Source: Tritonibacter litoralis | GTDB taxonomy: Bacteria; Pseudomonadota; Alphaproteobacteria; Rhodobacterales; Rhodobacteraceae | Length of the DNA stretch: 64,000 bases | Reading direction: 5' to 3' | Assembly (NCBI RefSeq): GCF_009496005.1 | Contig: NZ_WIBF01000001.1 | Coordinates: 1-64,000 of the forward strand | Part shown: one piece after another, positions 54,931-63,440 of the stretch | Position numbering within the stretch: position 1 is the stretch's first letter | How the letters are laid out: each line of letters begins with the position of its first letter | The notes under the pieces: generated by a model | The model's database searches: none | What the model saw: the letters and a program-made list of their open reading frames with translations, nothing else | What the model was told of the DNA's origin: nothing | Program-made: the position numbers and the translations under genes

Positions 54931-56163
54931 TCAGCGTGGCGCGGGTGTTACCTCGGACAGACGCGTGATGACTTTGGCCCCTTGTTCCAGGGTACGGTGC
55001 ACCGGGCATTTGTCGGCGATCTCTAACAGTTTGGCCTGTTGCGCGGCGTCCAATGGTCCACACAAGCGGATCACGCGGGTAAACTGGTCGATCTTGGCCG
55101 CCGCGCCCGGAAAGGCATCCTGGGCGTGCACCTTGTCGTGGCAGACATCGACGCTGATCCCATCCAGCGGCCATTCCTTGCGGCGGGCATACATGCGGAT
55201 GGTCATCGAGGTGCAGGCGCCAAGCCCGGCGGCAATAAATCCATAAGGCGACATGCCGCGATTGGTGCCACCATAGGCTTTGGGCTCATCTGCCAGCGTA
55301 TGGTGGTAGGGACCGGATTGAATGTCCTGGAGGAACCCGTTTGGGTCGGCCTCACTGACGCGCAGCACACCTTCGGGCGCACCCGGCGGCGGGGCTGGGG
55401 GCGACAGATCCACATAACGACCCGCCCAGGCGGCAATCACCTCGGCGGCGTACTCCGCGTCGCGCGGGCGTGAGATCAGATGGTCCGCATCGTCGAGGGT
55501 GACAAAGCTTTTGGGATGTTTCGCTGTGCCAAAGATCGAGGCGGCATTGTCAATGCTGACGGTGGCGTCCTGCGGCGCGTGCATCACCAGAAGGGCAGCC
55601 CTGAGGTCGGCAATGGCCAGATCTAGCTCAGCGGCGCGGATGTCATCCACGAATCCCTTGCCAATCACAAAGGAGCGCCCCCCCAAAGAGACTTCTGCCG
55701 ATCCCTGAGATTGAATTTCGGGCAGGGCGTCCTCAAAATGATGGGCCACATGGGCCGGGTCAAAAGGCGCACCCAAAGTCACCACGGCCTTGACCGAAGG
55801 GATGCCAGCGCGGGCGCGCAAAACGGCGGCCCCACCCAGAGAGTGACCAATCAAAAGATCCGGTGGCATGTCGCGATGGGTCAGGAATTGCGCCGCTCGG
55901 ATCAGATCCTGAACGTTTGAAGAGAAGTCCGTATTTTCAAACTCGCCCTCGGAATGGCCAAGCCCGGTAAAGTCAAAACGCAGCACAGCAATCCCCATAC
56001 CAGCCAGACGCGCCGAGATCCGACGGGCGGCGGGAATGTCCTTGGAACAGGTGAAGCAATGGGCAAACAGGGCCGTGGCCAGAACCGGCCCGTCAGGCAG
56101 GTCCAGTCGTGCGGCCAAAGGGGTTCCGGCGTGGCCGGCAAAGGTGATCCGTTCAGTGGGCAT
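54931..56163 (-). CDS. Alpha/beta hydrolase fused to an OsmC-like domain
   Basis: The ATG at 56163 gives 410 residues. The N-terminal 250 are an alpha/beta hydrolase with FAHCFTCSKDIPAARRI, FDFTGLGHSEGEF and the nucleophile elbow IGHSLGG (Ser about 105). The C-terminal 150 are an OsmC/Ohr-type domain with CTSMTIRMYARRK and CPVHRTLEQG, holding the two cysteines that reduce organic peroxides. Such fusions occur in several proteobacteria; a role in handling peroxidised or thioester compounds is plausible but unproven. Confidence 0.88.
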   Translation of the reverse strand: MPTERITFAGHAGTPLAARLDLPDGPVLATALFAHCFTCSKDIPAARRISARLAGMGIAVLRFDFTGLGHSEGEFENTDFSSNVQDLIRAAQFLTHRDMPPDLLIGHSLGGAAVLRARAGIPSVKAVVTLGAPFDPAHVAHHFEDALPEIQSQGSAEVSLGGRSFVIGKGFVDDIRAAELDLAIADLRAALLVMHAPQDATVSIDNAASIFGTAKHPKSFVTLDDADHLISRPRDAEYAAEVIAAWAGRYVDLSPPAPPPGAPEGVLRVSEADPNGFLQDIQSGPYHHTLADEPKAYGGTNRGMSPYGFIAAGLGACTSMTIRMYARRKEWPLDGISVDVCHDKVHAQDAFPGAAAKIDQFTRVIRLCGPLDAAQQAKLLEIADKCPVHRTLEQGAKVITRLSEVTPAPR

Positions 56164-56259
56164 GAGGCTTGGCTTTTGTGGCTGTGTCGCCCTAAGGTGC
56201 GGGCTTGCGGCGGGCAGGGCAAGGCACAGCCGCAAGTTGTCACAAAGAGGTGAAAGAAC

Positions 56260-56808
56260 ATGACCCAAACGCGGCTGGATGGCGTGGGATGTTACAATCC
56301 GGCGTCGGAACGTGATCATGCCATGTGGGCCAAGTTACAGGATTTTTGCGCCAGCGAGCCACGTGCCTTTGAACGCGATCCTGAAACAGGTCATGTCACC
56401 GGCTCTGCCTTTGTCTTGTCGCCGGATCTGTCGGCTGTTTTGTTGACACATCACGCGAAACTGAACCGCTGGCTGCAGCTGGGCGGGCATTGTGATGGGA
56501 TTGCCGATGTGCCCTTTGTGGCGTTGAAAGAAGCCTATGAGGAAAGCGGGCTTTCACGGATCACGCCGATCGGCGCAGAGGTGTTTGACGTCGATGTGCA
56601 TGAGATCCCGGCCAATGCAAAAGAGCCTGCGCATCTGCATTATGACGTCCGCTTTCTGTTTCGCGCGGAGGGGCGTGATTTTAAAGTGAGTGATGAGTCC
56701 CATGATCTGGCCTGGGTGCCAATCGCCGAGCTGGAGCAGATGAGTGATGCGCCATCGGTTTTGGTGTTGCGTGACAAGCTTGCGCGGTTTTTAAGCGGAG
56801 GCGCTTGA
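56260..56808 (+). CDS. Nudix hydrolase with divergent Nudix box
   Basis: A 182-residue protein. The region LQLGGHCDGIADVPFVALKE (about 71-90) followed by AYEESGL is a Nudix box in which the usual first Glu and the Arg of REUxEE are replaced, while the EExG core remains. This version is seen in a conserved Nudix subfamily. Substrate unknown. It is divergent from the hydrolase-OsmC gene and is followed by a strong hairpin. Confidence 0.8.
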   Translation: MTQTRLDGVGCYNPASERDHAMWAKLQDFCASEPRAFERDPETGHVTGSAFVLSPDLSAVLLTHHAKLNRWLQLGGHCDGIADVPFVALKEAYEESGLSRITPIGAEVFDVDVHEIPANAKEPAHLHYDVRFLFRAEGRDFKVSDESHDLAWVPIAELEQMSDAPSVLVLRDKLARFLSGGA

Positions 56809-56825
56809 TGGCGCCACAGGTTGTG

Positions 56826-56852
56826 CCGCAATCCCTTTGGGAGGGATTGCGG
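56826..56852 (+). repeat. Perfect 10-bp stem-loop between the Nudix and DUF3445 genes
   Basis: CCGCAATCCC (56826-56835) pairs perfectly with GGGATTGCGG (56843-56852) across seven bases. No T-run follows, so it may act as an RNA stability or processing element rather than a terminator. Confidence 0.6.
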
Positions 56853-56890
56853 CGGGTTGGCGGCACCCGGAATTGAGGTAAGGGATCACT

Positions 56891-57643
56891 ATGATTTTGC
56901 AAAAAACACTTCCCTATGACCCGTTTGCGCCCAAACCCTTGCCCGGGATCATGCCGCTGAAATCAGAGGACTGGTTGAAGCAGGATGACTGTGCAGCGGC
57001 CCAAATTGACTTGCGTCAGCGTTTGATCGAAGAGCGCGCCCAAGATGTTTTGGCCTTGGCCCCTGCGGCCATGGAGGCGGCGCAAGAGTTGTTAGAGCAT
57101 GTGGCCGCGCAGCTTTTTCCGGGACAGGATGATGTGGTCTCTGTGAGCGATGGCACGTCAGTGCAATTAGATTATTGTGATCCGATGCGGAGTTTGGGGC
57201 GGATTGCGCAACAGGACTTTTGCATTTTGCAAAAACCTGAGGGCGCAGACGAGCATGTGTTGACGGGTGCTGTCCTGTGCTTTCCGGCGAGCTGGCGGTT
57301 GGCGGATAAGTTCATGCGCCCGCTCACACAGATCCACGTGCCGGTGCCGGAGTATGATGCGCAGATCGCAAAACGCGTACAGCGCTTGTTTGATGGGGTG
57401 CAGGTGGGGCGGCCGCTGTGGCGGTTCAATGCGCTGTGGTATGACAGCGCGGATCTTTATCATCCCGACCGGGATCCGGTCGCGCCGCATCTGGATCGCA
57501 ATCAGGCGGGGCAGTTTCTGCGCAGCGAGTTGCAGAGCATTTTACGCCTGCCAAAGACACAGGCGGTGGTGTTTTCCATCCACACGCGGGTCCTGTCCCG
57601 CGCGGACGCGCTTGCGATGTCGCGCGTCAGTGCAGAAGGTTGA
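56891..57643 (+). CDS. DUF3445 haem-dependent oxidative N-demethylase family protein
   Basis: A 250-residue protein. QQDFCILQKP, LTGAVLCFPASWRLADKFMR, and PLTQIHVPVPEYD are the hallmarks of PF11927 (DUF3445), which includes the haem-containing alpha subunit of dimethylamine-type oxidative demethylases. No partner subunit genes are adjacent. Given soxBDAG elsewhere in the window, it may belong to methylated-amine use, but this is only suggestive. Its end overlaps the next gene on the other strand by 17 bases. Confidence 0.85.
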   Translation: MILQKTLPYDPFAPKPLPGIMPLKSEDWLKQDDCAAAQIDLRQRLIEERAQDVLALAPAAMEAAQELLEHVAAQLFPGQDDVVSVSDGTSVQLDYCDPMRSLGRIAQQDFCILQKPEGADEHVLTGAVLCFPASWRLADKFMRPLTQIHVPVPEYDAQIAKRVQRLFDGVQVGRPLWRFNALWYDSADLYHPDRDPVAPHLDRNQAGQFLRSELQSILRLPKTQAVVFSIHTRVLSRADALAMSRVSAEG

Positions 57644-58580
57644 TCGCAGCCCGCACCATGCCGGCGCTGTCGAGATAGAGAACCAAAGCCGTCAGCAGAA
57701 GGATTTGAAAACTGTAGCGCAGCTCGGTGGTGCGCAGCAGATGTACGGTTTCTGCGGCTTTGACGAAGGGGCGCACAATGCGCTGCAACACGCCGGGCTT
57801 GGTCTGCGGCGGGTGCTGCAAGCTGGCCACTGCATCCGGGACAAGACCGGGCTCTACGTCATCGGCCAAGATTTCGTCGATATGATTATCCAACGCGCGG
57901 GCTGTGATATCCACCGGGTCAAAGACGGAGCGGCCCCGTGGGCGCGTGTCGGTCTGAGAGATCTGCGCATTGGCGCTGTCTACGGCGTCTAAAAATCGGT
58001 CCAATGGCATTGGATCCGGCTGGAGTGCGGGCTCCAAAAGCGCGACGGATGTACCGCCGTGCCAATAGGCAAAATCATCGGCTTCGGCCAAGGGCATTTC
58101 AAAGGCAGGAACCAGAGCCTCAGGAACTTGGGCGTCGGGGGCTGTTTCCAGATTGTTCAGATCCACCGGCTCAAAGGCGCTCAGAAACTCGTCGCGTGAC
58201 AACAGAACCGGCGTGTTGAGCCATTTGATGCTGATGGGGTTCAGATCATTTGCGAGGTTGAACAAGACCGCCGCCAGCAGCATTTCGGTGATTTCTTGGT
58301 CGCAGAATTCGGGGAACAGGGGCGTTAGCCGCAGTTCCAGCGTGTCACCGGCCCATTGGGGCGCTTTCCATCCCCGTTTCATCTGCGGGCGATGACGCAG
58401 TTCGACGGTGAATTGGTCCAGCTCCATACGTATGGACGCTGAGTTGCGGGCAGCAAAAGCATGTACGTCGTGACCGTGATCTTCAAAGGTATCAATCACA
58501 ATCGGGGTCGCACGGGACAGCGCATCCGAAAAGGCGCCGCCAAAGCCAAGCTTACCTTTAAAAAAGTTCTCTTTATCCAT
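57627..58580 (-). CDS. Unknown protein with C-terminal membrane anchor
   Basis: The ATG at 58580 behind GGGAGAA gives 317 residues. No family is recognised. The N-terminal 120 residues look globular (LGFGGAFSDALS, MELDQFTVELRHRP), the middle is acidic and proline-rich, and a single hydrophobic helix lies near the C-terminus (YSFQILLLTALVLYL). It is probably a tail-anchored membrane protein. It is convergent with, and overlaps, the DUF3445 gene. Confidence 0.7.
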   Translation of the reverse strand: MDKENFFKGKLGFGGAFSDALSRATPIVIDTFEDHGHDVHAFAARNSASIRMELDQFTVELRHRPQMKRGWKAPQWAGDTLELRLTPLFPEFCDQEITEMLLAAVLFNLANDLNPISIKWLNTPVLLSRDEFLSAFEPVDLNNLETAPDAQVPEALVPAFEMPLAEADDFAYWHGGTSVALLEPALQPDPMPLDRFLDAVDSANAQISQTDTRPRGRSVFDPVDITARALDNHIDEILADDVEPGLVPDAVASLQHPPQTKPGVLQRIVRPFVKAAETVHLLRTTELRYSFQILLLTALVLYLDSAGMVRAAINLLH

Positions 58581-58843
58581 CACCAGGGTTCTCCCATTGG
58601 CTGTACCGTTGAGAGAACGATAAAATTTGAAATAGCAAAAAGTAGGGCGGTGGTTCGGGTTTTTGTGCCTCATTTGGTGCGCCGGGTCAGGCAAATGAGG
58701 CAGCGTAAAATGCTACTTAAATCAGTGTATTAAAAGGAATTTTTATATTTTCCTTTTGGAATAAGACAAAAGCAAGGCGGGTCCTTTCCTTATTTCTGCC
58801 TTGCAGCGTTAAGCTTAGATTCGAAACGGGCGATACGAGCCGT

Positions 58844-59647
58844 CTAATTGTCGATCCGCGCGCCCATCAGGGCCAATGACTGCTGATAGACTGTTGCAGC
58901 ATTCCATTCTTTCAGAACTTTAAAATTTGGCTGGCCCTGTTGATAGCCTTTTCCGGGCTTCCAGCCCTTCTTGCGCAGGAAATGCGCGGTCGAGGCCAGC
59001 GCGTCCTGAAAATTATAGAAATCCACGCGTCCGTTGCGATCCCAATCCACGCCGAACTGCAGCGCATTGCCAGGCAGGAATTGTGTATGGCCCAGCTCAC
59101 CGTGTTTGGCCCCTTTGGTTGTGCCGGTGATGGCACCTTGGTCCACCAGTTTCAACGCGCCGATGGCGTGGGGTTCAAAAAAAGCGGACCGGCGGCAGTC
59201 ATAGGTCAATGTCACAATGGCGGAGACAACGTTGCTGTCGCCCATATAGTTGCCAAAAGCGGTTTCCATCCCGTGGATCGCGATCAGAACCCCAGAAGGC
59301 ACGCCGTATTTCTGTTCCAGCGCCGCATAGAAGGCTGCGTTTCGGGCTTTGTGGCGACGTCCCTGTGCGACGATGGTGTTTGCGCCGCGGATCTCCATGA
59401 ATTTTTCAAGCGAATAGCGAAAGCTTTTTTGGTTGCGATCCGCTGCAATGGTCCGGGTGGCATATCGAGCCTGCGCCAAGGCGGTGAGACCTGCGCCTTT
59501 GACGCCTGCGCGTTTCGCTGTGCGGGCAAAGTCGCCTTTCCAGGCGTCAAACCCTGCGGATGTATTGCCACATTGCGCCGCAGCGGCGGGGGATGCCAGA
59601 CCAAGCGCTGCAACTATTAAACCGGCCCAAAGACGTGATTTACCCAA
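58844..59647 (-). CDS. Lytic murein transglycosylase (MltB/SLT family)
   Basis: A 267-residue protein with a signal peptide (LWAGLIVAALGLASPAAAAQ). IAIHGMETAFGNYMG holds the catalytic Glu (about 128) and GELGHTQFLPGNALQFGVDWDRNG (split about 184-207) is the conserved C-terminal motif of the MltB branch. It cleaves peptidoglycan with 1,6-anhydro product. It lies 62 bases downstream of the Hsp70-like gene. Confidence 0.9.
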   Translation of the reverse strand: MGKSRLWAGLIVAALGLASPAAAAQCGNTSAGFDAWKGDFARTAKRAGVKGAGLTALAQARYATRTIAADRNQKSFRYSLEKFMEIRGANTIVAQGRRHKARNAAFYAALEQKYGVPSGVLIAIHGMETAFGNYMGDSNVVSAIVTLTYDCRRSAFFEPHAIGALKLVDQGAITGTTKGAKHGELGHTQFLPGNALQFGVDWDRNGRVDFYNFQDALASTAHFLRKKGWKPGKGYQQGQPNFKVLKEWNAATVYQQSLALMGARIDN

Positions 59648-59709
59648 TACTCAGCCCTCTTTGATGTTTCTGTGGTCGACCTTAGGTCAGATTGGTCGGC
59701 CAAAGCAAT

Positions 59710-60960
59710 TCAGCCCTTGGCAAAAGCCTCAGGCGCGGCCAAAGCCAGCCCATCGGCAACCGCCGTCATCGCGTTATCCGTTTCGGCCACCCCATTGGGG
59801 CACAGATCCGCAAGCGCAGATTGAACCGTTGTCAAAAGCGAAGAGCCGCCCACCAGAACCAGGCGGGTCACATCTGTTGGGGTCACACCAGCCTGGGTCA
59901 GGGTTTCTGCGGCGGCAGATCGGATGGTCTCCATCGAGGGGGTAAGGGAGTGGTGCATTTCAGTCGCGGCAAGCGGCGCGGCGAGCCCGCGTTCCAACAG
60001 ACGCAGATCAATACGGGCCTCGGCCGCGGGTGTATTGGCTGCGATCTTGCCTGCTTCCACCGCAAAGGCCAGATCATGGCCCACTTCCTCTTCCAGGACA
60101 GAGACCAGCCGCGCCAGTTTCTCCGGCTCCTGGGCGTGACGGTGCAGATCTTCGGCCATGCGGCGGGTTTCCCCGTTATACAGGAAGGGGATCATTTGCC
60201 AGGTCGCCAGATCGTTGAACAGCCGGGCAGGGGCCGTCAGGCTGCCGCTGCCCATGGCATTGTTGATCTGTGTCCCACGCCCCAACAAGGGCATCACGTG
60301 GTCGATGCTGATCTGCCGATCGAAATCGGTGCCGCCCAGACGCACACCATGGCTGGCAAGGATCTGCGCCGGTTGACCGTCTTCTTGAACAAAGGCGGTA
60401 AAGTCGGATGTACCCCCGCCGATGTCCACCACCAGCCCCAGACCTGCGTCGGTTTTGGCAGCCCGCAGCGCAGCCTCGGGCTCATACATAAAGGTAACGT
60501 CCTGAAACCCGGCTTCCTTGTAGCACGCTCGCAAGTCTTCTTCGGCTTGCGCATTGCGAGCCTCATCGGCGCTGTGAAATCGCACGGGCCGTCCCGACAG
60601 CGCATGGGTGAACTCTATCCGGGTCTGGGCCTCGGCGCGTTTCTTCACCTCGCCCAGAAACCGCGCGATAATGGTCACAAACGTCAGCCGCTCGCCGCCC
60701 AATCGCCGTTGTTCGTGCAGAAGCGGCGTGCCCAGCAGGCTTTTGAGCGCGCGCAGAAACCGGCCCTCGTCGCCGTTGATCAGCCCCCGCGTGGCACTGC
60801 GGCCGATTTTCATTCGGGTGGGGTTCACCTCAAAGAACACAGCCGTCGGCAGGGTGTTTTCGCCGGGTTCCAATTCCACCAACCATGGCCGCCCATTTAC
60901 CGCAATTCCCGCAGCCGAGTTGGAAGTGCCAAAGTCGATGCCAAGGGTTTGGGGTGTCAT
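59710..60960 (-). CDS. Short Hsp70-family (YegD-like) ATPase
   Basis: A 416-residue protein beginning TLGIDFGTSNSAAGI, the Hsp70/actin phosphate-1 motif. LGLVVDIGGGTSDFTAF is phosphate-2 and TRLVLVGGSSLLTTVQ is the adenosine motif. It has only the nucleotide-binding domain and lacks the substrate-binding part, as in YegD. It might act as a chaperone-like or scaffold ATPase. It precedes the lytic transglycosylase gene on the same strand, so a cell-wall role is possible. Confidence 0.88.
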   Translation of the reverse strand: MTPQTLGIDFGTSNSAAGIAVNGRPWLVELEPGENTLPTAVFFEVNPTRMKIGRSATRGLINGDEGRFLRALKSLLGTPLLHEQRRLGGERLTFVTIIARFLGEVKKRAEAQTRIEFTHALSGRPVRFHSADEARNAQAEEDLRACYKEAGFQDVTFMYEPEAALRAAKTDAGLGLVVDIGGGTSDFTAFVQEDGQPAQILASHGVRLGGTDFDRQISIDHVMPLLGRGTQINNAMGSGSLTAPARLFNDLATWQMIPFLYNGETRRMAEDLHRHAQEPEKLARLVSVLEEEVGHDLAFAVEAGKIAANTPAAEARIDLRLLERGLAAPLAATEMHHSLTPSMETIRSAAAETLTQAGVTPTDVTRLVLVGGSSLLTTVQSALADLCPNGVAETDNAMTAVADGLALAAPEAFAKG

Positions 60961-61340
60961 GAGCGGTCTCCGGGCTGTGGGGAAACTGCTGGCTAATGCG
61001 GCGGGACAGACGATGCAAGACGAAAGGATCCGATGTCATCAAAACATCACCGTTTGACCGGGACGTGCCTTGAACGCTTGCCGCATACAGTCCGAAAATG
61101 TGTCCAGAAACCGCTTTGGGGACCGCTCCGCTTCTGCGGGAAGAGGTTATCATTGGAAAGTTGTCCGCTACGCCGAGTGCGAGGCCTCGCAACCTCGTAA
61201 GAAGTTTCGCAAGACCTTGGTTGCAAAGAGATGCCCCTGTGAACACGGCGGCACAGGCCTATCTGAGTAGAGCTAGGCCATCGAGCGCGCTGAAGCATGA
61301 TCGATATCCTGAAGTCTGCCGGAGAAAAGGCGTTCAGACG
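60961..61340. other. Intergenic region at the left edge of the accessory cluster
   Basis: About 380 bases with no supported gene. Open frames on either strand are unlike known proteins and overlap flanking genes. This marks a boundary between the housekeeping stretch and the catabolic cluster; no terminal repeat or transposase fragment was identified with confidence. Confidence 0.4.
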
Positions 61341-61742
61341 TCACCGAGCGCCGGAATCAGAGGCTTCATCGCTCAGCACTTTCTTTGCCGTACGGAAGCA
61401 TTCCAACCCCTGTGGGACGCCACAGTAAATGGCAACGGCATGAATGATGGCCCGTATTTCTTCCTTGGTGACACCGTTGTTGATGGCGCCTCGGCAATGC
61501 AGTTCCCATTCGGTCATCTTGCCCAGGGCCCCGATCATTGCCAAGTTCATCATCGAGCGGGTCTTGGCGTCGATCGTCTCATCTCCCCAACCAAAGCCCC
61601 AGCACCAAGCCGTCATGGCCTCCTGAAAGGGGCGGGTGAACTCGTCTGCCGCGGCGAGGTTCTTCTCTACATATTCTGCGCCCAGAGTCGCCTTGCGTTG
61701 CTCAAGGCCTTTCAAAAAAAGCTCTTCATCAAAAGTCGCCAT
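61341..61742 (-). CDS. Carboxymuconolactone decarboxylase family protein
   Basis: The ATG at 61742 (GGGAGAA upstream) gives 133 residues. WCWGFGWGDETIDAKTRSMMNLAMIGAL (split about 46-73), ELHCRGAINNGVTKEEIRAIIHAVAIYCG (cut to the CxxH-less core) and GLECF match the PcaC/CMD family. His in ELHCRGA and ALIHxxxYCG-like IIHAVAIYCG are the key region. It may decarboxylate a lactone or act as a peroxidase. It is co-oriented with DUF1330 and the GntR gene. Confidence 0.85.
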   Translation of the reverse strand: MATFDEELFLKGLEQRKATLGAEYVEKNLAAADEFTRPFQEAMTAWCWGFGWGDETIDAKTRSMMNLAMIGALGKMTEWELHCRGAINNGVTKEEIRAIIHAVAIYCGVPQGLECFRTAKKVLSDEASDSGAR

Positions 61743-61753
61743 CGTGTTCTCCC

Positions 61754-62047
61754 TCAAGTGGTAATGCCTTCGGTTATGACGATGTTTGCCGTGCAGGCCG
61801 CATCGCGATGTGCGCGCGCCGACTGGTACTCGGGCGAGCGGTAGCAGGCGAGCGCCTGAGCTTTGCTCTCAAATTCAATAACCACATGCCGTTGAAAAGC
61901 CGGACCTTCCAGCGTTTCGCCAGCGTCGCCTCGCACCAAGAACTGGGCCCCGTATTTAGCAAAAGCTGCAGGTGCATGTTGCTGATAGCCTGCATATCGG
62001 GCCGGGTCAGTAACGGTGACAAAAGCAATCCAGTATCCTTTAGCCAT
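61754..62047 (-). CDS. DUF1330 protein
   Basis: The ATG at 62047 gives 97 residues: GYWIAFVTVTDPARYAGYQQ and GPAFQRHVVIEFESKAQALA followed by CYRSPEYQSARAHR are typical of DUF1330, a ferredoxin-like fold of unknown role. It overlaps the GntR stop by 8 bases and lies 11 bases before the CMD gene, so the three form an operon. Confidence 0.85.
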   Translation of the reverse strand: MAKGYWIAFVTVTDPARYAGYQQHAPAAFAKYGAQFLVRGDAGETLEGPAFQRHVVIEFESKAQALACYRSPEYQSARAHRDAACTANIVITEGITT

Positions 62048-62735
62048 TGTCTCGCTCCGTATCGACATTCTTCAAAAAGCCCTGCGCCGTTTTGGCGGCA
62101 TCGGTGATATGCTCTTCCACTGCAGCGCGCGCGGCGGCAGCGTCGCGACTGAGGATCGCGTCGTGGATCGACCTCATATGGCTCATGCCTGATGTTTCTC
62201 GATCGCGTGCAGCTATTGTCAGAGCGCGCAGACGGCTGATACGTCCGTTTAGGCGCTGAACGATTTCCCAAGCGACGGTGTGCCCCGCCTCTAAGAAGAT
62301 CAGCTCGTAAAAGCGCGTGGTCGCATGTAAAAGCTGTGCCCATTCCGTGTCATCCATCGTGGCTTCAACAGCCCTGAGAGCACTCGTCAGTTTTCGGCCA
62401 AACCCTTTGCCTTGAGCCAAGGTGCAGGCCGATGCGGCGGAACCTTCCAGCAGCAAGCGCACGTCATAAATCTGCTTTGCCTGCTCCCAGTTTAGCGTTG
62501 CAACAATGGGCCCGTGATTGGGCACGATCTCAACCAGACCTTCGGCTTCGAGGTAGCGGATAGTCTCTCGGACGACCGTGCGGCTGACGCCGAGTTGGTC
62601 ACACAATGGGCGCTCAACCAGGCGTTCGCCCGGCGCAAAATGGCCTGCGATGATTGCCTCTCGCATCCGGTCTTGCACGATATCGCGCAGGGTTTGGGGA
62701 GCTTTGGTGATCTTTTGCAATTGGGTTTCTGTCAT
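62040..62735 (-). CDS. GntR-family (FCD) regulator
   Basis: A 231-residue regulator: winged helix at about 15-75 (RMREAIIAGHFAPGERLVER, DQLGVSRTVVRETIRYLEAEG) and an all-helical FCD sensor with RLLLEGSAASACTLAQ and SHMRSIHDAIL (metal/ligand His). It heads the minus-strand operon with DUF1330 and CMD, and is divergent from DUF1185. A perfect palindrome in the shared 102-base gap is its likely operator. Confidence 0.9.
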   Translation of the reverse strand: MTETQLQKITKAPQTLRDIVQDRMREAIIAGHFAPGERLVERPLCDQLGVSRTVVRETIRYLEAEGLVEIVPNHGPIVATLNWEQAKQIYDVRLLLEGSAASACTLAQGKGFGRKLTSALRAVEATMDDTEWAQLLHATTRFYELIFLEAGHTVAWEIVQRLNGRISRLRALTIAARDRETSGMSHMRSIHDAILSRDAAAARAAVEEHITDAAKTAQGFLKNVDTERDNG

Positions 62736-62776
62736 GCCCTGTGCTTATCAGGGCGACGGAGAGGCTTCAAGTATTC

Positions 62777-62806
62777 TTGACATGTCGTCTGATGGTATAC
62801 CATAAT
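62777..62806 (+). promoter_or_regulatory. Promoter with overlapping GntR operator
   Basis: TTGACA (62777-62782), an 18-base spacer and CATAAT (62801-62806) match 11 of 12 consensus bases. ATGGTATACCAT (62792-62803) is a perfect 12-base palindrome of the TGGTATACCA type bound by FCD GntR proteins. It covers the spacer and part of the -10 box. Binding by the adjacent regulator would block RNA polymerase on the DUF1185 operon. Confidence 0.65.
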
Positions 62807-62837
62807 CCTGAATGACTCGCTAAACCAAGGAAATGTA

Positions 62838-63440
62838 ATGCCCGCTGAAATTCGTAAGACGCTGCTACATGTCGAAAACACGCTAATTGAAGGCGGCAAG
62901 GTTGCTCAAAAGCCTCTCAAGATGATTGCCGCAGTCGCCGTGATCCAAAACCCATGGGCTGGCCGAGGGTTTGTCGATGACCTGCGCCCCGAGATCCATG
63001 ACTGCGCGCCCGGTCTTGGCGAGTTGCTTACAGAAATGGTGCTGGACGCCGCTGGTGGCGGTGACAAGGTGGAAGGATACGGCAAATCCGCGATTGTCGG
63101 TATGGATGGCGAGGTTGAACATGCTTCTGCTCTGATCCACACTCTGCGGTTTGGTAATCACTTCCGCGAAGCTGTTGGCGCTAAGTCGTATTTGGCTTTC
63201 ACCAACACGCGTGGCCCAGCGAATGCGCCTTTGCAAATTCCATTGATGGACAAAAACGACGGTGGTCGGCGCAGCCATTACCTGACCATTCAGCTATCTG
63301 TCGCAGATGCGCCAGCTGCTGGCGAAATCGTTGTCGCGTTAGGAGCCTCAATTGGAGGGCGCCCGCATCATCGCATCGGTGACAGGTATCAGGACTTAAA
63401 GGAACTTGGCCATGACGTTGACAACCCTGCAGCTGTCTGA
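62838..63440 (+). CDS. DUF1185 (amino acid synthesis family) protein
   Basis: A 200-residue protein after an AAGGAA site. RKTLLHVENTLIEGGKVAQKP, VIQNPWAGRGFVDDL, VEGYGKSAIVGMDGEVEHA and IVVALGASIGGRPHHRIGD are the PF06684 signatures. The family name (amino acid synthesis) is historical; its members sit in catabolic clusters and their reaction is not known. It is divergent from the GntR gene and overlaps the next gene by 29 bases. Confidence 0.88.
   Translation: MPAEIRKTLLHVENTLIEGGKVAQKPLKMIAAVAVIQNPWAGRGFVDDLRPEIHDCAPGLGELLTEMVLDAAGGGDKVEGYGKSAIVGMDGEVEHASALIHTLRFGNHFREAVGAKSYLAFTNTRGPANAPLQIPLMDKNDGGRRSHYLTIQLSVADAPAAGEIVVALGASIGGRPHHRIGDRYQDLKELGHDVDNPAAV

Noticed and set aside
59692-60996. 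434-codon plus-strand frame opposite the Hsp70-like gene
   Set aside because: The minus-strand protein has the Hsp70 phosphate motifs; the plus frame has no known features.
61098-61844. 248-codon plus-strand frame across the cluster boundary
   Set aside because: It runs antisense through the CMD gene and has no family match; read as noise rather than a transposase remnant.
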